Below are positions 53,469 through 63,670 of a stretch of 64,000 nucleotides of DNA, in pieces (position 1 is the first letter of the stretch; each line of letters opens with the position of its first letter). The notes under the pieces are model-generated. The model saw only the letters and a program-made list of their open reading frames with translations. It did no database searches and had not been told where the DNA came from. A program made the position numbers and the translations under genes. Location of the stretch: the NCBI GenBank assembly GCA_946811185.2, contig OX328104.1:10613918-10677917 (forward strand). The letters are read 5' to 3'. This DNA comes from Hippopus hippopus (Eukaryota > Mollusca > Bivalvia > Cardiida > Cardiidae).

Positions 53469-53997
53469 TAAAGCCCCCGTCACACCAAACTAGTTCTTAG
53501 AACGTCTTACCCCGTCCTGACATAATCGGAAAACGGGTTGCGGTCGGGGTAGAACTTCTAATTTTGGTTTAATAAAGCCCCTGTCTCACCAAACCTGTTC
53601 CTAGAAAGTCTTACCCCGGTCAACAAAATCGAAAAACGGGCTGCAGTCGGGATAAGACGTGTAATTTCGGTCGGTAAAATACAAACGCACTGCCAATTGA
53701 TGCCCAACTGCACCGCGTCTCTAATAGGATCGAAGTACGGCAGTTCCGTTTGTAGTACGTCCATCTCGTTTGAAGTACGTTGTCACTCCATTTAATTACA
53801 AGACGGGATGGACGGCAAAAATTTTTTAGCAGGCCCAAAGTTCTTGAGCACCCTTCCCGTCCTTACCGGTCTATTAAGTTCGTAAACAGGTCGTAAAAGG
53901 TCGCTAATACGTTCACTTCGTTCGAACACAGTTTAAGTCCGTTTGGCAAAAATTTTCGGAACGGAGAGAGAACGAGTTTGCTGTGACGGGGGTAAAG
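53469..53997. mobile_element. inverted-repeat element with repeated ends
   Basis: Left GCCCCCGTCACACCAAACTAG and, on the complement of the right, ACCCCCGTCACAGCAAACTCG. TAAAG occurs at both outer edges (53469, 53993). A second left-type end, TAAAGCCCCTGTCTCACC, lies inside at 53574, so the left 105 bases are duplicated. Non-coding. Confidence 0.8.
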
Positions 53998-54239
53998 CAA
54001 GGTTCCATCGTTACTAAAGTATTGACAAAGATTTCCCATATCTAAAAACGCAAAAGGAAAAAAAATGACAAGGGTTTTTTTCTCTACAATTGTTTTGAAT
54101 CACAGTGATGAAAAGAAAGATTGTTTGTTGCCAAAATGGTTTTACGCAATTCATTTGACATTCAAGTATTTTGAGACAATGGTGATTGATTCATTCTTGT
54201 GAGCGTAGCTACATAAATAATGTTCTCTCAACATTCAAG

Positions 54240-54610
54240 TGAGCCATACTCTGGCAGAAGGAGGTTCAATGCATCTCCGCGATGCATTTTACTGAGCAAG
54301 TCATCACATTAATATAGATCCTTAAAATTCAACTTTGTCTCACGACCTACTAAATCATGAGGTAGAATGGTCCTTTGACATGCAGACGATTGACCAAAAG
54401 CAAAAAGTTTCGACCTAGGTCAACCAAGCAAATTATCACATAATCATGGATCCATACGATCCATTTTGTCTCACAACCGACTGAATCCTTAGGTAGACTG
54501 TCCTTTGATAAGCTGAAAATTTACCAATAGCAAAAAGTTTCGACCCATGTAAGTCTGTGGTTGATACTTTTTGCAAATGCATTAAACTTCTTTTTCACAG
54601 AGCATGGATC
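54240..54610 (-). mobile_element. HP3 with internal duplication, no hairpin
   Basis: GAGCCATACTCTGGCAGAAGG to CTTTTTCACAGAGCATGGATC. The segment from AAGCAAGTCATCACA-like to AAAAAGTTTCGACC occurs twice (54295-54415 and 54424-54547), and neither part keeps the hairpin. Confidence 0.72.
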
Positions 54611-54734
54611 AAGTGTGTACAAAATCATTGCAACCCCGTACTTTGAACGCATACTTTTTTTTTTCGACAACCAGAGTTAGTTCCAGGTGCTAGTCTTAAT
54701 TTCGGTCAGTCCTCTGCTTACATTAACATTCTAA

Positions 54735-54868
54735 AGTCTTTTTCTCATGAATTTTCTAAATTTGAAAGTAAACAACGTCTGACTGGTTAAACCAAATGGT
54801 TACTTTCTAAATCTAGAAGTAGATTTAAAATGAAATTAAGAATAATTGGCGAATACGGACCCTGAAGG
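54735..54868. mobile_element. HP6, worn
   Basis: GAATTTTCTAAATTTGAAAG, GGTTAAACCAAATGGTTAC and GCGAATACGGACCC. Confidence 0.62.
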
Positions 54869-55036
54869 CCCTAGCCTTGGTCCAAGCGGTATTATTTTTT
54901 CAAATCTGCTTAGCATTTATTACCAGTTTTGAAAAATTATCACCTGCCTATATAAAAGGGAACGCTGGAACCTAGGCTGGGAACTACTGCATTGGGAGGC
55001 AGTAGGTAGAAACCTAGTCTATGCTTTGATTATAAC

Positions 55037-55264
55037 CGTTCTTTACGTGACGACAAACTTTTAGACTCATCCAACTTGAAAGCATTTGCAGACGAAAAAA
55101 AAAGTTGCTCGAATAATAGAATTTGCCTCTGAACAGGTGGAAAATAATGTGGGAAAAGAAGAAAATGCTGGTTACCAGCATTTTCTTCTTGTCTCACAAT
55201 GTTTTCAAAAGTTTTTTTTTTTTTCCTCGAGGTCGCTAAAACTTGGAATTGTTTGGTAAAGGGT
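55037..55264 (+). mobile_element. PB2, complete
   Basis: TCTTTACGTGACGACAAAC to TTTGGTAAAGGGTTTG. The hairpin has AAGAAGAAAATGC / GCATTTTCTTC, the same paired change as at 30.8 kb. Confidence 0.8.
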
Positions 55265-55654
55265 TTGAATCTGTCTGTTTGCTTTCGCAGATGTAAGTCG
55301 CCTTTTTGTTTTTTATGTAAATATAGACCGTCAAAATTGGCGGGTAGAAAAATAACATATTTTGGCACGTCGATTGTTTTTATGACACGTATTTCATCGC
55401 TTATGTTATACGCAAAGACCGTTTTAAAGAGGCATCGAACTACATTTTGTTTCACATTATTTATTTAGAATCTTAATAAAACTTGTAATTTTCATTCACG
55501 CGCAAAGATGGCTTGGAAACTAAAATAAAGATAGAAATACATTCAGAAAACACCAGGAGTTACCCAGATTTTTTTTTTGTATTTTTTCTGTAGAATTTCC
55601 TATTGCGTTAGTAACACGATAGTCATTATTGTGTAACAACTTTATTGGTAAAAA

Positions 55655-55720
55655 TGAGCCATGTTTTCTGAAAAGTGTTTCAATGAATCTGCAAAAAGTA
55701 TTGATATTTATTTTTGCAGT
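55655..55720 (+). mobile_element. HP3 left-end fragment
   Basis: GAGCCATGTTTTCTGAAAAG, then CTGCAAAAAGTATTGAT. Confidence 0.5.
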
Positions 55721-55939
55721 TTTTTTCCCGCACCTTCAAGTAAACAGTCATCTTCCTGTGATTTTTTTCGCACACAATATCAAATTTATTCACCCAAAAC
55801 AATTTTTGTCAAAATGTACTTTTAAGCCCCTTTAACTCGCATCTACTGGAAAATAAGCATATATGTATATGCCTTTGTGTCTGAAACATTATAATAATAG
55901 CTATAGTAATAATGGTTCTTTACAATATCCAAATATTTG

Positions 55940-56188
55940 AGCGGCACTCTGGCAGAAGAGGGGTTTAATGGATGCACGTAATGCATTACACCATGCAAGT
56001 CATCAAATAATTAATGAAATCCATGAAATTCTTTTTGTCTAACGACCGACTGAATCACGAGTAAGACTGATCCTTTGACATGCAGAAAATTGACTGATAG
56101 CAAAACGTTTGAATCCGCGCAGACTGACCCAGGTCGATGGTTCCAAGCAGATGCATTGAATTCCCTTTTTTCACGGAGCTCGACTCGT
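55940..56188 (-). mobile_element. HP3 with hairpin lost
   Basis: GAGCGGCACTCTGGCAGAAG to CCTTTTTTCACGGAGCTCG. Only GAATCCGCGCAGACTGACCC remains of the hairpin. Confidence 0.72.
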
Positions 56189-56224
56189 TTGTTTTCCATC
56201 ATAACTTCTATTAAACTTCTTATG

Positions 56225-56446
56225 TTATCACTTTCCCAAACGACAAAATTTTGGGCTGGGCCAAATTGATTGCAGATGACAAATTAAATGCTACTGAAAC
56301 AATTATTTTTGTCTTTGATAGAGTAGAAAACATTGTGGGAAAAGGAGAAAATGCTGGTTACCAGCATTTTCTCCTTATCCCACAGTGTTTTCAAAAGCCT
56401 TCTTTTTTAGGGTCGTTAAAACTCGGGATTGTGTGGTAAAGAGTTA
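56225..56446 (+). mobile_element. PB2, hairpin near perfect
   Basis: CACTTTCCCAAACGACAAAAT to TGTGGTAAAGAGTTAA. One mismatch in the arms (CTCCTTATCCC). Confidence 0.83.
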
Positions 56447-56804
56447 AAGTGCTACTATATATGTGTACTTATACCAGTTGTTACCATCCATGCTGATGAA
56501 AACATCATCAAACTAATTTTGAAACAATTTAACAAAAAAAAAAGAAATTCTTCAAACTAAGTCGTGCGTTTCGTCTTCATCCAATTCTAAAATCGATTCT
56601 TATGGGGAAAAACACATTATCTTTAAAAGATAATTCCACTAAAATGGTCTGAGTGAAAAATTGTACAGACACTCTCATGAATCAGTTAAATTTCGGATTC
56701 ATTTCCATGACAATTTCATTTCTTCGAAGCAATATTCGAAAAACATAGCAAAACTTCGAGCTGAGTCATTCTTAATTCTTTCCTTACTGTTGACGACACC
56801 AGAA

Positions 56805-56990
56805 GCTTTTGTGGACAGTGTAGATCAAGATCAGACTGCACAGAACGTTCAGTCTGATCTCTGATCTACTCTGTTCATTACTTTATTTTAGATTAAAGCC
56901 AAACTGTCTCTTCATCTTGCAGTGGAACTATATTTATAGCCAATGAAAAGGTGTAAATTATTTACTTGGTAGTGAAAGAGTAAATCTGCA
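56805..56990 (+). mobile_element. PB1b, hairpin intact
   Basis: TGGACAGTGTAGATCAAGATC / GATCTCTGATCTACTCTG, then GATTAAAGCCAAACTGTC and GGTAGTGAAAGAGTAAA. Confidence 0.68.
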
Positions 56991-57186
56991 TTTAGCAAAG
57001 CTTGGGCGATTCGTTGATCAAATCCCTACGCTCTATTACGATGGATGATATTCTCGTATGCCTTACATTTCTTCGCCGGAAATAGACCGTTTTACAGCTA
57101 AAAAAAAAATCCTGATTCAGTTTTCAATCGCACTCTTTATAAAAATGCATTTTCATTAACAAATATGTTGTTATTTCATTTATAAT

Positions 57187-57542
57187 ATTCCTATCAGTGA
57201 ATTACTGGGATTTCACAGTGAATAACACAATTAGTGATGATAAATATGGTATCATCACTAGTGACAATATAGTAACTATATAGAATGTTTGCCGGAACTA
57301 CTTCTTTCCTATGTCGCTCATATTGTACCATTCTTGATAATTATTATAATTTAAAAAAAAGGTGAATTAGGAATATAATAAATATGATAATCAACTGGTT
57401 GTGTGTGATATTAAAAATCTGTCACTCGAATGGGGTTTGTTTCGGTTTAAAAACTCGTCCTTCGCACTGTTTTTTCGACCGCATCACACCCCATTTTAGT
57501 GACAGATTTTTAATATCACACACAACCAGTTGATTATCCTCT
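57187..57542. mobile_element. HP8 palindromic element, copy 2
   Basis: CCTATCAGTGAATTACTGGG to ACCAGTTGATTATCC. Same order as 27080-27424 and the same orientation, 30 kb apart. The 150-base hairpin is better preserved here. Confidence 0.84.
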
Positions 57543-57611
57543 ATTTATTTAGAGTTGTTAATTAATTTCAAAGGAAGTTTTGCTGATTGATTATTACAAA
57601 TAGGTAAACGG

Positions 57612-57722
57612 TATAAGTAGAGGTAGAAGTAGTGGCAGAAGTAGTAGTAGTAGAAGTAGAAGCAGTAGTAGTAGTAGTAGTAGTAGAATTATTTGTTGTT
57701 GTTTGTTGTTGTTGTTGTTGTT
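57612..57722. repeat. (GTA)n and (GTT)n triplet repeats
   Basis: GTAGTAGTAGAAGTAG-type units, then GTTGTTGTTG. Confidence 0.92.
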
Positions 57723-58021
57723 AAGAACGATTTCATGGGCACCGCCATGTTCGAGATCATGCGATTGAAAATAGATTCAATGGCGGCCTTCTTTATACGA
57801 ACGAGGTTGGATGTAGTTACGGAATCGGCCGAGTTCTGACGAGTGCCTTGGTCTGCTCACAATATTCAACATATGGAAAATTGAGTTGGGCTTAAAGGTC
57901 GGATAAATCAAACGCGCTCTTTCATTGAAAATGAACATTAAAGTGATACGATGTAAAAAATATTGGACCAATAATATTCGCTCTCGATTGGAAATTACCC
58001 CAAAATTTGTGCAACAGAAAG

Positions 58022-58248
58022 ACGACCCTTTACGAGACGACAAAGGATTCGAATTGTCCATACTGAAAACATTTGCAGACAACAAATTAAATGTGGCTTA
58101 AATGTAAGGATTCGTCTCGTAATGGTTGAAAACATAGTGGGAAAAGGAGAAAATGCTGGTGACCAGCATTTTCTCCTTTTCCCACAATGTTTTCAAAGGA
58201 CTCTTTCCTGGGTATCTTTAATACACGTTATTGTCTTGTAAAGGGTTT
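58022..58248 (+). mobile_element. PB2, complete
   Basis: CCTTTACGAGACGACAAAGG to CTTGTAAAGGGTTTTG. Hairpin apex GGTGACC instead of GGTTACC or GGTAACC, still self-complementary. Confidence 0.82.
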
Positions 58249-58744
58249 TGATTGTTTGATTGTTGTTCCACGATATTGATGTAGACTGGCAGGGAGTTGT
58301 AGAATATGATCCATTACTGACTGCATTTTAAATTGCGCTGTTTGTCCATTTTAAAGGGGCATATAACCCATTATCTCCCGCTAGATGGCATTCGACAAAT
58401 ACACATCTATCTAATTTGGGCATTCTGGGTGCAGAACCGGACTACTTTTCAAAAACAACAACCGTTACTTTGAATTTCAAAATGAAATAAACGTTTACTT
58501 AATAAAACGCTACCTGGTGCGATCCATTCAGCTATGAAAGGCAAGCATGTAACCTATGCACCGGCAATTTATTAAAACCGTCCCCTACATGCTTGGGTAA
58601 TTGGCTAATAGCTTCGGTATAAGCCCTACTTCTCCCAGGTATACGGGGATGGGCGATGCGTCATAGCAGACAGGTCGAATCTTCGAAGAATATGACATGC
58701 TAAGACAACGCATATAACCAGATTTTGACCGTTTTTTTTTGCGG

Positions 58745-58950
58745 GGGGGGGGTTGATTGATTGGCCGCTTTCAACATTATTTTAGTCATATCACGGCGAC
58801 AGCTCATATACTTATGTATTTTCTTGGTTTCACCAGTACGAGGCTAGGGCCTTGAAGTTTCTCACCAACAGGCACTCCAGTGAGGCTCGATCTTGGGGTC
58901 TCCAGGTTACGAGTCCTACACTTTACCACTGAGTCACGCAGGACCCGGGG
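58745..58950 (-). mobile_element. SINE-A tail joined to a SINE-B head
   Basis: GCCGCTTTCAACATTATTTTAG is the SINE-A tail complement. AGTGAGGCTCGATCTTGGG and CCACTGAGTCACGCAGGACCC is a SINE-B head. So SINE-B may be a full element with a SINE-A-type tail, or one was inserted beside the other. Confidence 0.6.
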
Positions 58951-58959
58951 GGGGGGGGG

Positions 58960-59032
58960 GCGGATGGAACCCGCACCCATGACTTTCAAAACGATTATTG
59001 GTGAGTCTACCAATTGAGCTTTCCGGCCAACC
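58960..59032 (-). mobile_element. second tRNA-like head
   Basis: Minus strand: CCGGAAAGCTCAATTGGTAG (A box) and GGGTGCGGGTTCCATCC (B-box-like) in 70 bases directly beside the SINE-B head. Without a closed acceptor stem it is not a tRNA gene. Confidence 0.5.
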
Positions 59033-59047
59033 GATATGTTTCTGTGT

Positions 59048-59332
59048 TAATAATGAACTATGCTCTGGCAAAAGGGGGCTTCATGCAGCTCTGTGATGCA
59101 TTATACCATACAAGTCATCATATAACTTTGGATCAGTTATACAGTATCCATTTTTTCTAACAAATGACAGAATCCTGACATATGGGTAGAATTGTCCATG
59201 AACACGTAGAAAATTGACAATTTTTAAGCAAAAACGTTTCCGCTCACGTCAGCTTGCGCTTACTGTGCAGGCTGACCTAGGTCGATACTGTTTGCAGATG
59301 CATTAAGCCCCCTTTCCACTGAGCATAGCTCG
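59048..59332 (-). mobile_element. HP3, complete
   Basis: GAACTATGCTCTGGCAAAAGG to CCTTTCCACTGAGCATAGCTC, with matched changes in both ends (CTATGCTC / GAGCATAG). Hairpin worn (GTCAGCTTGCGCTTAC). Confidence 0.78.
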
Positions 59333-59827
59333 AATGTATTTATCCCTTGTTATGCAATAAGGGCTATACCGTTAAAAACGGAATAGATGATTTCACAGTA
59401 GAAATACAAAATACTCGGTAAACCGTCGTGTTTTCTACATGTATTTCTCTCTGTGTTTTAATCTTAAAGCCATCTTTGCACGAGAATGAAGAAAGCAGTC
59501 GTTGTTAAGATTTTATTCCAAAATTTTTAAAAACCAGTTTGAGGGTTTAATGCCCCTTTAAATCTGAGCCTATCCCCCAAGGATTCTAAATTCTAATTCT
59601 AAATTCCAATACCATTCAACTAATTGGCAGAGACAGAACGTCTCGACCAAAGAGATGGCTTGGCTTGGGATTTAGAATTAGACCAATACGAGTACAATGT
59701 AGTAGCAATCATTGGTGAAATATACGAACCCTCGTAGGCCTATATAGTAAACAGATAGATTGACTAATCTTTAGGTCATGTCAGTATTAATTTTGCTTTT
59801 TTCCTTTTCTGTCTGCAAATAAATGTA

Positions 59828-59846
59828 AAGAGAGAGAGAGAGAGGG

Positions 59847-59877
<31 letters not shown>

Positions 59878-59954
59878 GAGAGAGAGAGAGCGAGAGTGAG
59901 AGAGAAAACAAGAAGCATTCTGGACGAGCAAGCAAGATAGAGAGAGACAGAAAC

Positions 59955-60016
<62 letters not shown>
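59828..60016. repeat. (GA)n microsatellite, long
   Basis: Two long GA blocks (59828-59910 and 59957-60015) with GAGG interruptions. It accounts for a 176-codon minus frame of Ser/Leu. Confidence 0.94.
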
Positions 60017-60018
<2 letters not shown>

Positions 60019-60344
60019 ACTGGGTTGTAAGGGTTGGCTTGTACCAGATTTTTTTCTGGTTATATTTTTTGTCTGATGAGTGCTTTGAAGGAAAGAGAGA
60101 GATCAAGTGGCATACAGGACGAGCGAGAGAGAGAGACGGGGAGAGAGAATGAATCCTCGAGGCTTTATCCGATCTGTCGGGAAAAAAAACACTAAATTTT
60201 ATGTTTGCATGTCCAGGGGCGTGTTCCATGCAGTCATCGATGACAAATGCCATTGGGAAAAAATGATCGTCCCATTTGAGGTAATAATAACTTGTCAACA
60301 TTAGCTTGACATTATGATGACGTATTAACTGTTAAATTTCATTT

Positions 60345-60475
60345 TTAGTATTGAAATTTTTAAAGTTGATCTTGAAAGCAAACTAAATGAGTAGCCGGCT
60401 CTGTAAAAAGGGGCTATGACCCAGTTTCGTAATGAATTCGTCGCATAATAATCCATTTTGTTCAAAAAACCGACT
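60345..60475 (+). mobile_element. duplicated segment, unit 1, left part (HP3-like)
   Basis: TTTTTAAAGTTGATCTTGAAAG, GCAAACTAAATGAGTAGCC, GGCTCTGTAAAAAGGGG and CATTTTGTTCAAAAAACCG. It resumes at 60829 with TCATGCTACGG and runs to about 60950. Confidence 0.72.
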
Positions 60476-60478
60476 TAA

Positions 60479-60824
60479 GGTATTACCCCCCTAACCCTTC
60501 TAGTGCAACATGGAACAAAATTTCTTGTTAGTTGATAAATAAGGATTTATACTTATAAGGATATAATACTTTTGCACATTTTTAACCGACCAGAAATTCC
60601 TTTGATGTCTATCTTGAAATTATCCGTTGATACGTTTGTTAGTTTCCTGAAAAGGGAGGTAATTATTATCTCCCTTTCTAATGAGAATATAGTGGTTTTA
60701 GATTTATAAATGATAATTCTTAGAAGGAAAAAAGTAGTACAATAATACTCATTTTTAATCATACCAAATTTTGTAGGATAATATTATAGTGGAAATAGCT
60801 GTTTTCGATTAGGAGGGTACTACC
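60479..60824. mobile_element. TGc element, TTAA duplication
   Basis: Flanked by TTAA at 60475-60478 and 60825-60828. Ends GGTATTACCCCCCTAA and, on the complement, GGTAGTACCCTCCTAA (14 of 16). 346 bp, AT-rich, non-coding. Splits the HP3-like unit. Confidence 0.85.
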
Positions 60825-60828
60825 TTAA

Positions 60829-60950
60829 TCATGCTACGGAACTGTCCTTCTACAAAAAAGTATCGACTAATATGAGCCTTCGCAGTCTGTGCAGGCTCAC
60901 CTGAATAGATACATTTTGTTGTTAGTAAATTTTTTGCATGTCAAAGGACA
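60829..60950 (+). mobile_element. duplicated segment, unit 1, right part
   Basis: TCATGCTACGGAACTGTCC, then AAAAAAGTATCGACTAATATG and a reduced hairpin GCCTTCGCAGTCTGTGCAGGC. Confidence 0.65.
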
Positions 60951-60954
60951 GTTC

Positions 60955-61097
60955 CGTTAAATTTCATATTCAGTTTTGAAACTTTTTAAGTTAATCTTGA
61001 AAGCAAACTATATAAGAAGCGCTCTACAAAAAAAGGGGTTTAATCCAGTTTTGTAATGAAGTCATATAATATGGATCAATTTTGTTCAAAAACCGGT
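60955..61097 (+). mobile_element. duplicated segment, unit 2, left part
   Basis: CTTTTTAAGTTAATCTTGAAAG and GCAAACTATATAAGAAGCGC match unit 1. The unit continues at 61329 with GCATGCTAGGGAACTGTCC. Confidence 0.72.
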
Positions 61098-61328
61098 TTA
61101 ACCCTTTACCATACAATTAAATTCTAGACTAGTCCAAATTCAAAACATTTGAAGACGACGAAATTAACATAACTCAAGATCTGAAAATTCGTTTTGGCAA
61201 GGGTAGAAAACACTGTGGGAAAAGGAGAAAATGCTGGTTACCAGCATTTTCTCCTTTTCCCACAATGTTTTCAAATGGCTTTTTTCTTTAAGGTCATTAA
61301 AACTCGTGACTATGTGGTAAACGGTTAA
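61098..61328 (+). mobile_element. PB2, complete, TTAA both ends
   Basis: TTAACCCTTTACCATAC (TTAA 61098-61101) to GGTAAACGGTTAA (TTAA 61325-61328). Near-perfect hairpin. It splits unit 2 at the same place where TGc splits unit 1. Confidence 0.88.
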
Positions 61329-61482
61329 GCATGCTAGGGAACTGTCCTCTGACATGCTAAAAATTTACAAGCAGTAAAATGTATCGACTTAGATCAGCCT
61401 GCGCTGAGTGCGCCGATTGATATGGGTCGATATATTTTTGTAGATGCATTTAACCATCTTTTCACATTGCATAACTCACGTG
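61329..61482 (+). mobile_element. duplicated segment, unit 2, right part
   Basis: GCATGCTAGGGAACTGTCC, GATCAGCCTGCGCTGAG, and GATGCATTTAACCATC-TTTTCAC as an HP3-type end. Confidence 0.68.
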
Positions 61483-61590
61483 TAAAATATAAACTGTCAC
61501 AAAAAGGTTTTTTTCAACGTTCAATTCCACTTGCAATCCCGTTTTATTACTAAATGCGCTTTTTTCTTCAAGCTTGTCTTGGCAAAGTGC

Positions 61591-61706
61591 TTTAACTCTT
61601 TACCACACAATCCCGAGTTTTAACAACCCTGATGAAGAAGCCTTTTGAAAACATGCTGTTAACCAGCATTTTCTCCTTTTTCCACCATGTTTTGTTCGCT
61701 ATCTTA
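61591..61706 (-). mobile_element. PB2, left arm and tail deleted
   Basis: TTAACTCTTTACCACACAATC, then GAAAACATGCTGTTAACCAGC: the left arm is gone. It stops at TTAA 61704-61707. Confidence 0.72.
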
Positions 61707-61900
61707 ACCCTTTATTACACTATCCCGGCTGTAAACGACCCTGAGAAAGAAAGCTCTTAAAAACATTGTGGGAAAAGGAGAAAATGCTGGTAACCAGCAT
61801 TTTCTCCTTTTCCCACAATATTTTCTACCCTTCCCAAAATATTTCAATTTTTGAGCCACATTGATCTTGTCGTCTGCAAATGCTTTCAATCTGATCTACC
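61704..61900 (-). mobile_element. PB2, second in a row sharing a TTAA
   Basis: TTAACCCTTTATTACAC begins at the point where the previous copy ends. Perfect hairpin. The far end is lost after CAAATGCTTTCAATCTG. Confidence 0.8.
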
Positions 61901-62079
61901 TTTTCCACAAACTATGCACCTACAGTTCCCTTTTCATGCTAGGAAATGAAGGTATTTTCACTTGGCGACTATTAAAAGTTGCTTGTTCCAAAACGTAAAA
62001 AGACCTAGGTGATTTTGATAGGCTTCAACGTGAAAGAAAAAAGATTGATGGACAAGTAATATTTATCCCTTTTTTTTTT

Positions 62080-62218
62080 TTAAACAATCCCGAATTTCAA
62101 TGACCTTGAGAAAGAAGTCCTCTGAAAACCTGAAAACATTATAGGAAAAGGAGAAAAATGCTGGAAACCAGCATTTTCCTCTTCCCTGAGTGGTTTCTAC
62201 CCTTTCAAATCTTTACCT
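62080..62218 (-). mobile_element. PB2, shortened
   Basis: TAAACAATCCCGAATTTC, GGAAAAGGAGAAAAATGCTGG / CCAGCATTTTCCTCTTCCC. The tail is truncated at TTTACC. Confidence 0.65.
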
Positions 62219-62219
62219 A

Positions 62220-63070
62220 AATCTGGTGAAATACATAGAAAAAAAGTGGCGTGTTAAAAAAAGTGCAACCGCGTTCTGAAAGTACAGAAATTTCTAAAAA
62301 AAAAACTCTCGTTACTTCTGTTTTAGCTGGGCTTTCAACAGGGGCGGCAACTGTGCTAGGTATAGTCATGAACATACATCAGTGAATTAGATCGTTTGAG
62401 TTATCTCCCATATAGCTACACGTCTTTAACGCGTGAAAATTAGTCTTACTTGCATTTTTATGTTTATTGAAATTAAATCTAGCGGTCTTTTCCTCTCATT
62501 TCTACAATTTCGAATTTTAAGCATCGAATTCTGTGATCCGAAATTTGAACGAACAATAAACTATGCGATTATGTCCGTCTGTAGGTCCCGGGTAACTATT
62601 CGCACGTGCCCGTTTATCTGAATGCATCAATTAACGTTTAATTATTTCGATATTTCTGCATCGTTTTTGTATAGGCTGATCGACTGATAACATCCATTTC
62701 GATTCTGGGAGATACCTTCGATTTCATCTTACAATTTATGCCAGTAATTGCTTGATTAAATTATTATCTGCAGACCCCAACACCAAAGGTGTGAAAGGTA
62801 ATACCATTATCATCCAATCAAATCAGAGGCCGCCATGTTTGTTTTTATTCCCTTATGACAGCGCTATTGATATTTGATATGCTGCGCTTATCTTCAGCCA
62901 ATCGGCATCGAGAATTACGGTCAAAGGTGTTAGATATGGAAACAGGCTCCTCCCTTTGACCTAAATTAATAATAGAACGGTACAGTTCGTCCCAGTGTAA
63001 TATCGGCAGTACTCAACACAGTGTGAAATTGGTCTAATTTAATAAATTCTCTACACAGTCGATAGATTGG
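62220..63070 (+). other. transposon-free island with promoter-like motifs
   Basis: No hairpin element for 1.4 kb around here. Between 62780 and 62960 lie AAAGGTGTGAAAGG (T-box-like), two CCAAT motifs (ATCCAATCAA, AGCCAATCGG), GGTCAAAGGTG (DR1-like) and CCTTTGACC (TCF or receptor half-site). Possible regulatory region of the exon candidate at 63179. Each motif alone is weak evidence. Confidence 0.3.
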
Positions 63071-63178
63071 ATGTAAGTGTTGAAGTGTATCAGGAATAAA
63101 TATGTGATTGTAGAAGTGAAAACGGATGAATTTTTAATCATGATACATGGCTAAAGCATGCGTTTATTTCTTTCACAG

Positions 63179-63348
63179 ACGCAGGGCTCGGCGAAAAACG
63201 AAGAGTTCGGACATTTTGAAAGGAAAACTACACACGTTTGTGCTGTTTCTATGCCATGGAAACCCAGACATGCTTCCCACTATTTCCCGATGGATTCGGG
63301 TATCATTGTTTGTGATTATACTCGTTTTTGGATTTATCATTGACACAG
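63179..63348 (+). other. candidate exon with 5' leader and signal peptide start
   Basis: Bounded by a good acceptor (TTTATTTCTTTCACAG) and a good donor (ACACAG|GTCAGTATAAG). An upstream donor GGAT|GTAAGTG at 63073 would leave a 106-base intron and a non-coding first exon. ATG at 63270 opens MLPTISRWIRVSLFVIILVF then GFIIDT: two basic residues, a long hydrophobic core and a polar end, as in a signal peptide or N-terminal anchor. The junction after codon 26 is phase 1, common behind signal peptides. A different frame starts at an earlier ATG (63251), which counts against it. Downstream exons would lie beyond the window. Confidence 0.4.
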
Positions 63349-63670
63349 GTCAGTATAAGTTATGTAATTGAAGCAATTTCGTATTGGTAATTAGGCGACC
63401 CAGAGGTCATGTAGGTGTATTGTAGGACGGTGTGAAATACACACAGGTTCGTGTTAAGAAATGTGTAATGAAATATACATCGCACCTGGCCCTGTCAGAA
63501 AACAACCTCTCCTGCCTGCTTCCATCTCTCACAGTTTATATCTGGCTTAATTGGACATCTGTATTGTTTAATTGGAACGTGTATCCAATTTGTAATCTAC
63601 CCGCTCTACTTAATTGGATTTTTTTTCTGCACGCGTGTGGTTGGCCCATATTAATGTAATAGTTTTTTTC

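Noticed and set aside
59771..60301. 176-codon minus-strand frame of Ser/Leu
   Set aside because: It is the (GA)n microsatellite. The same applies to frames at 12541-12931 and 47014-47304.
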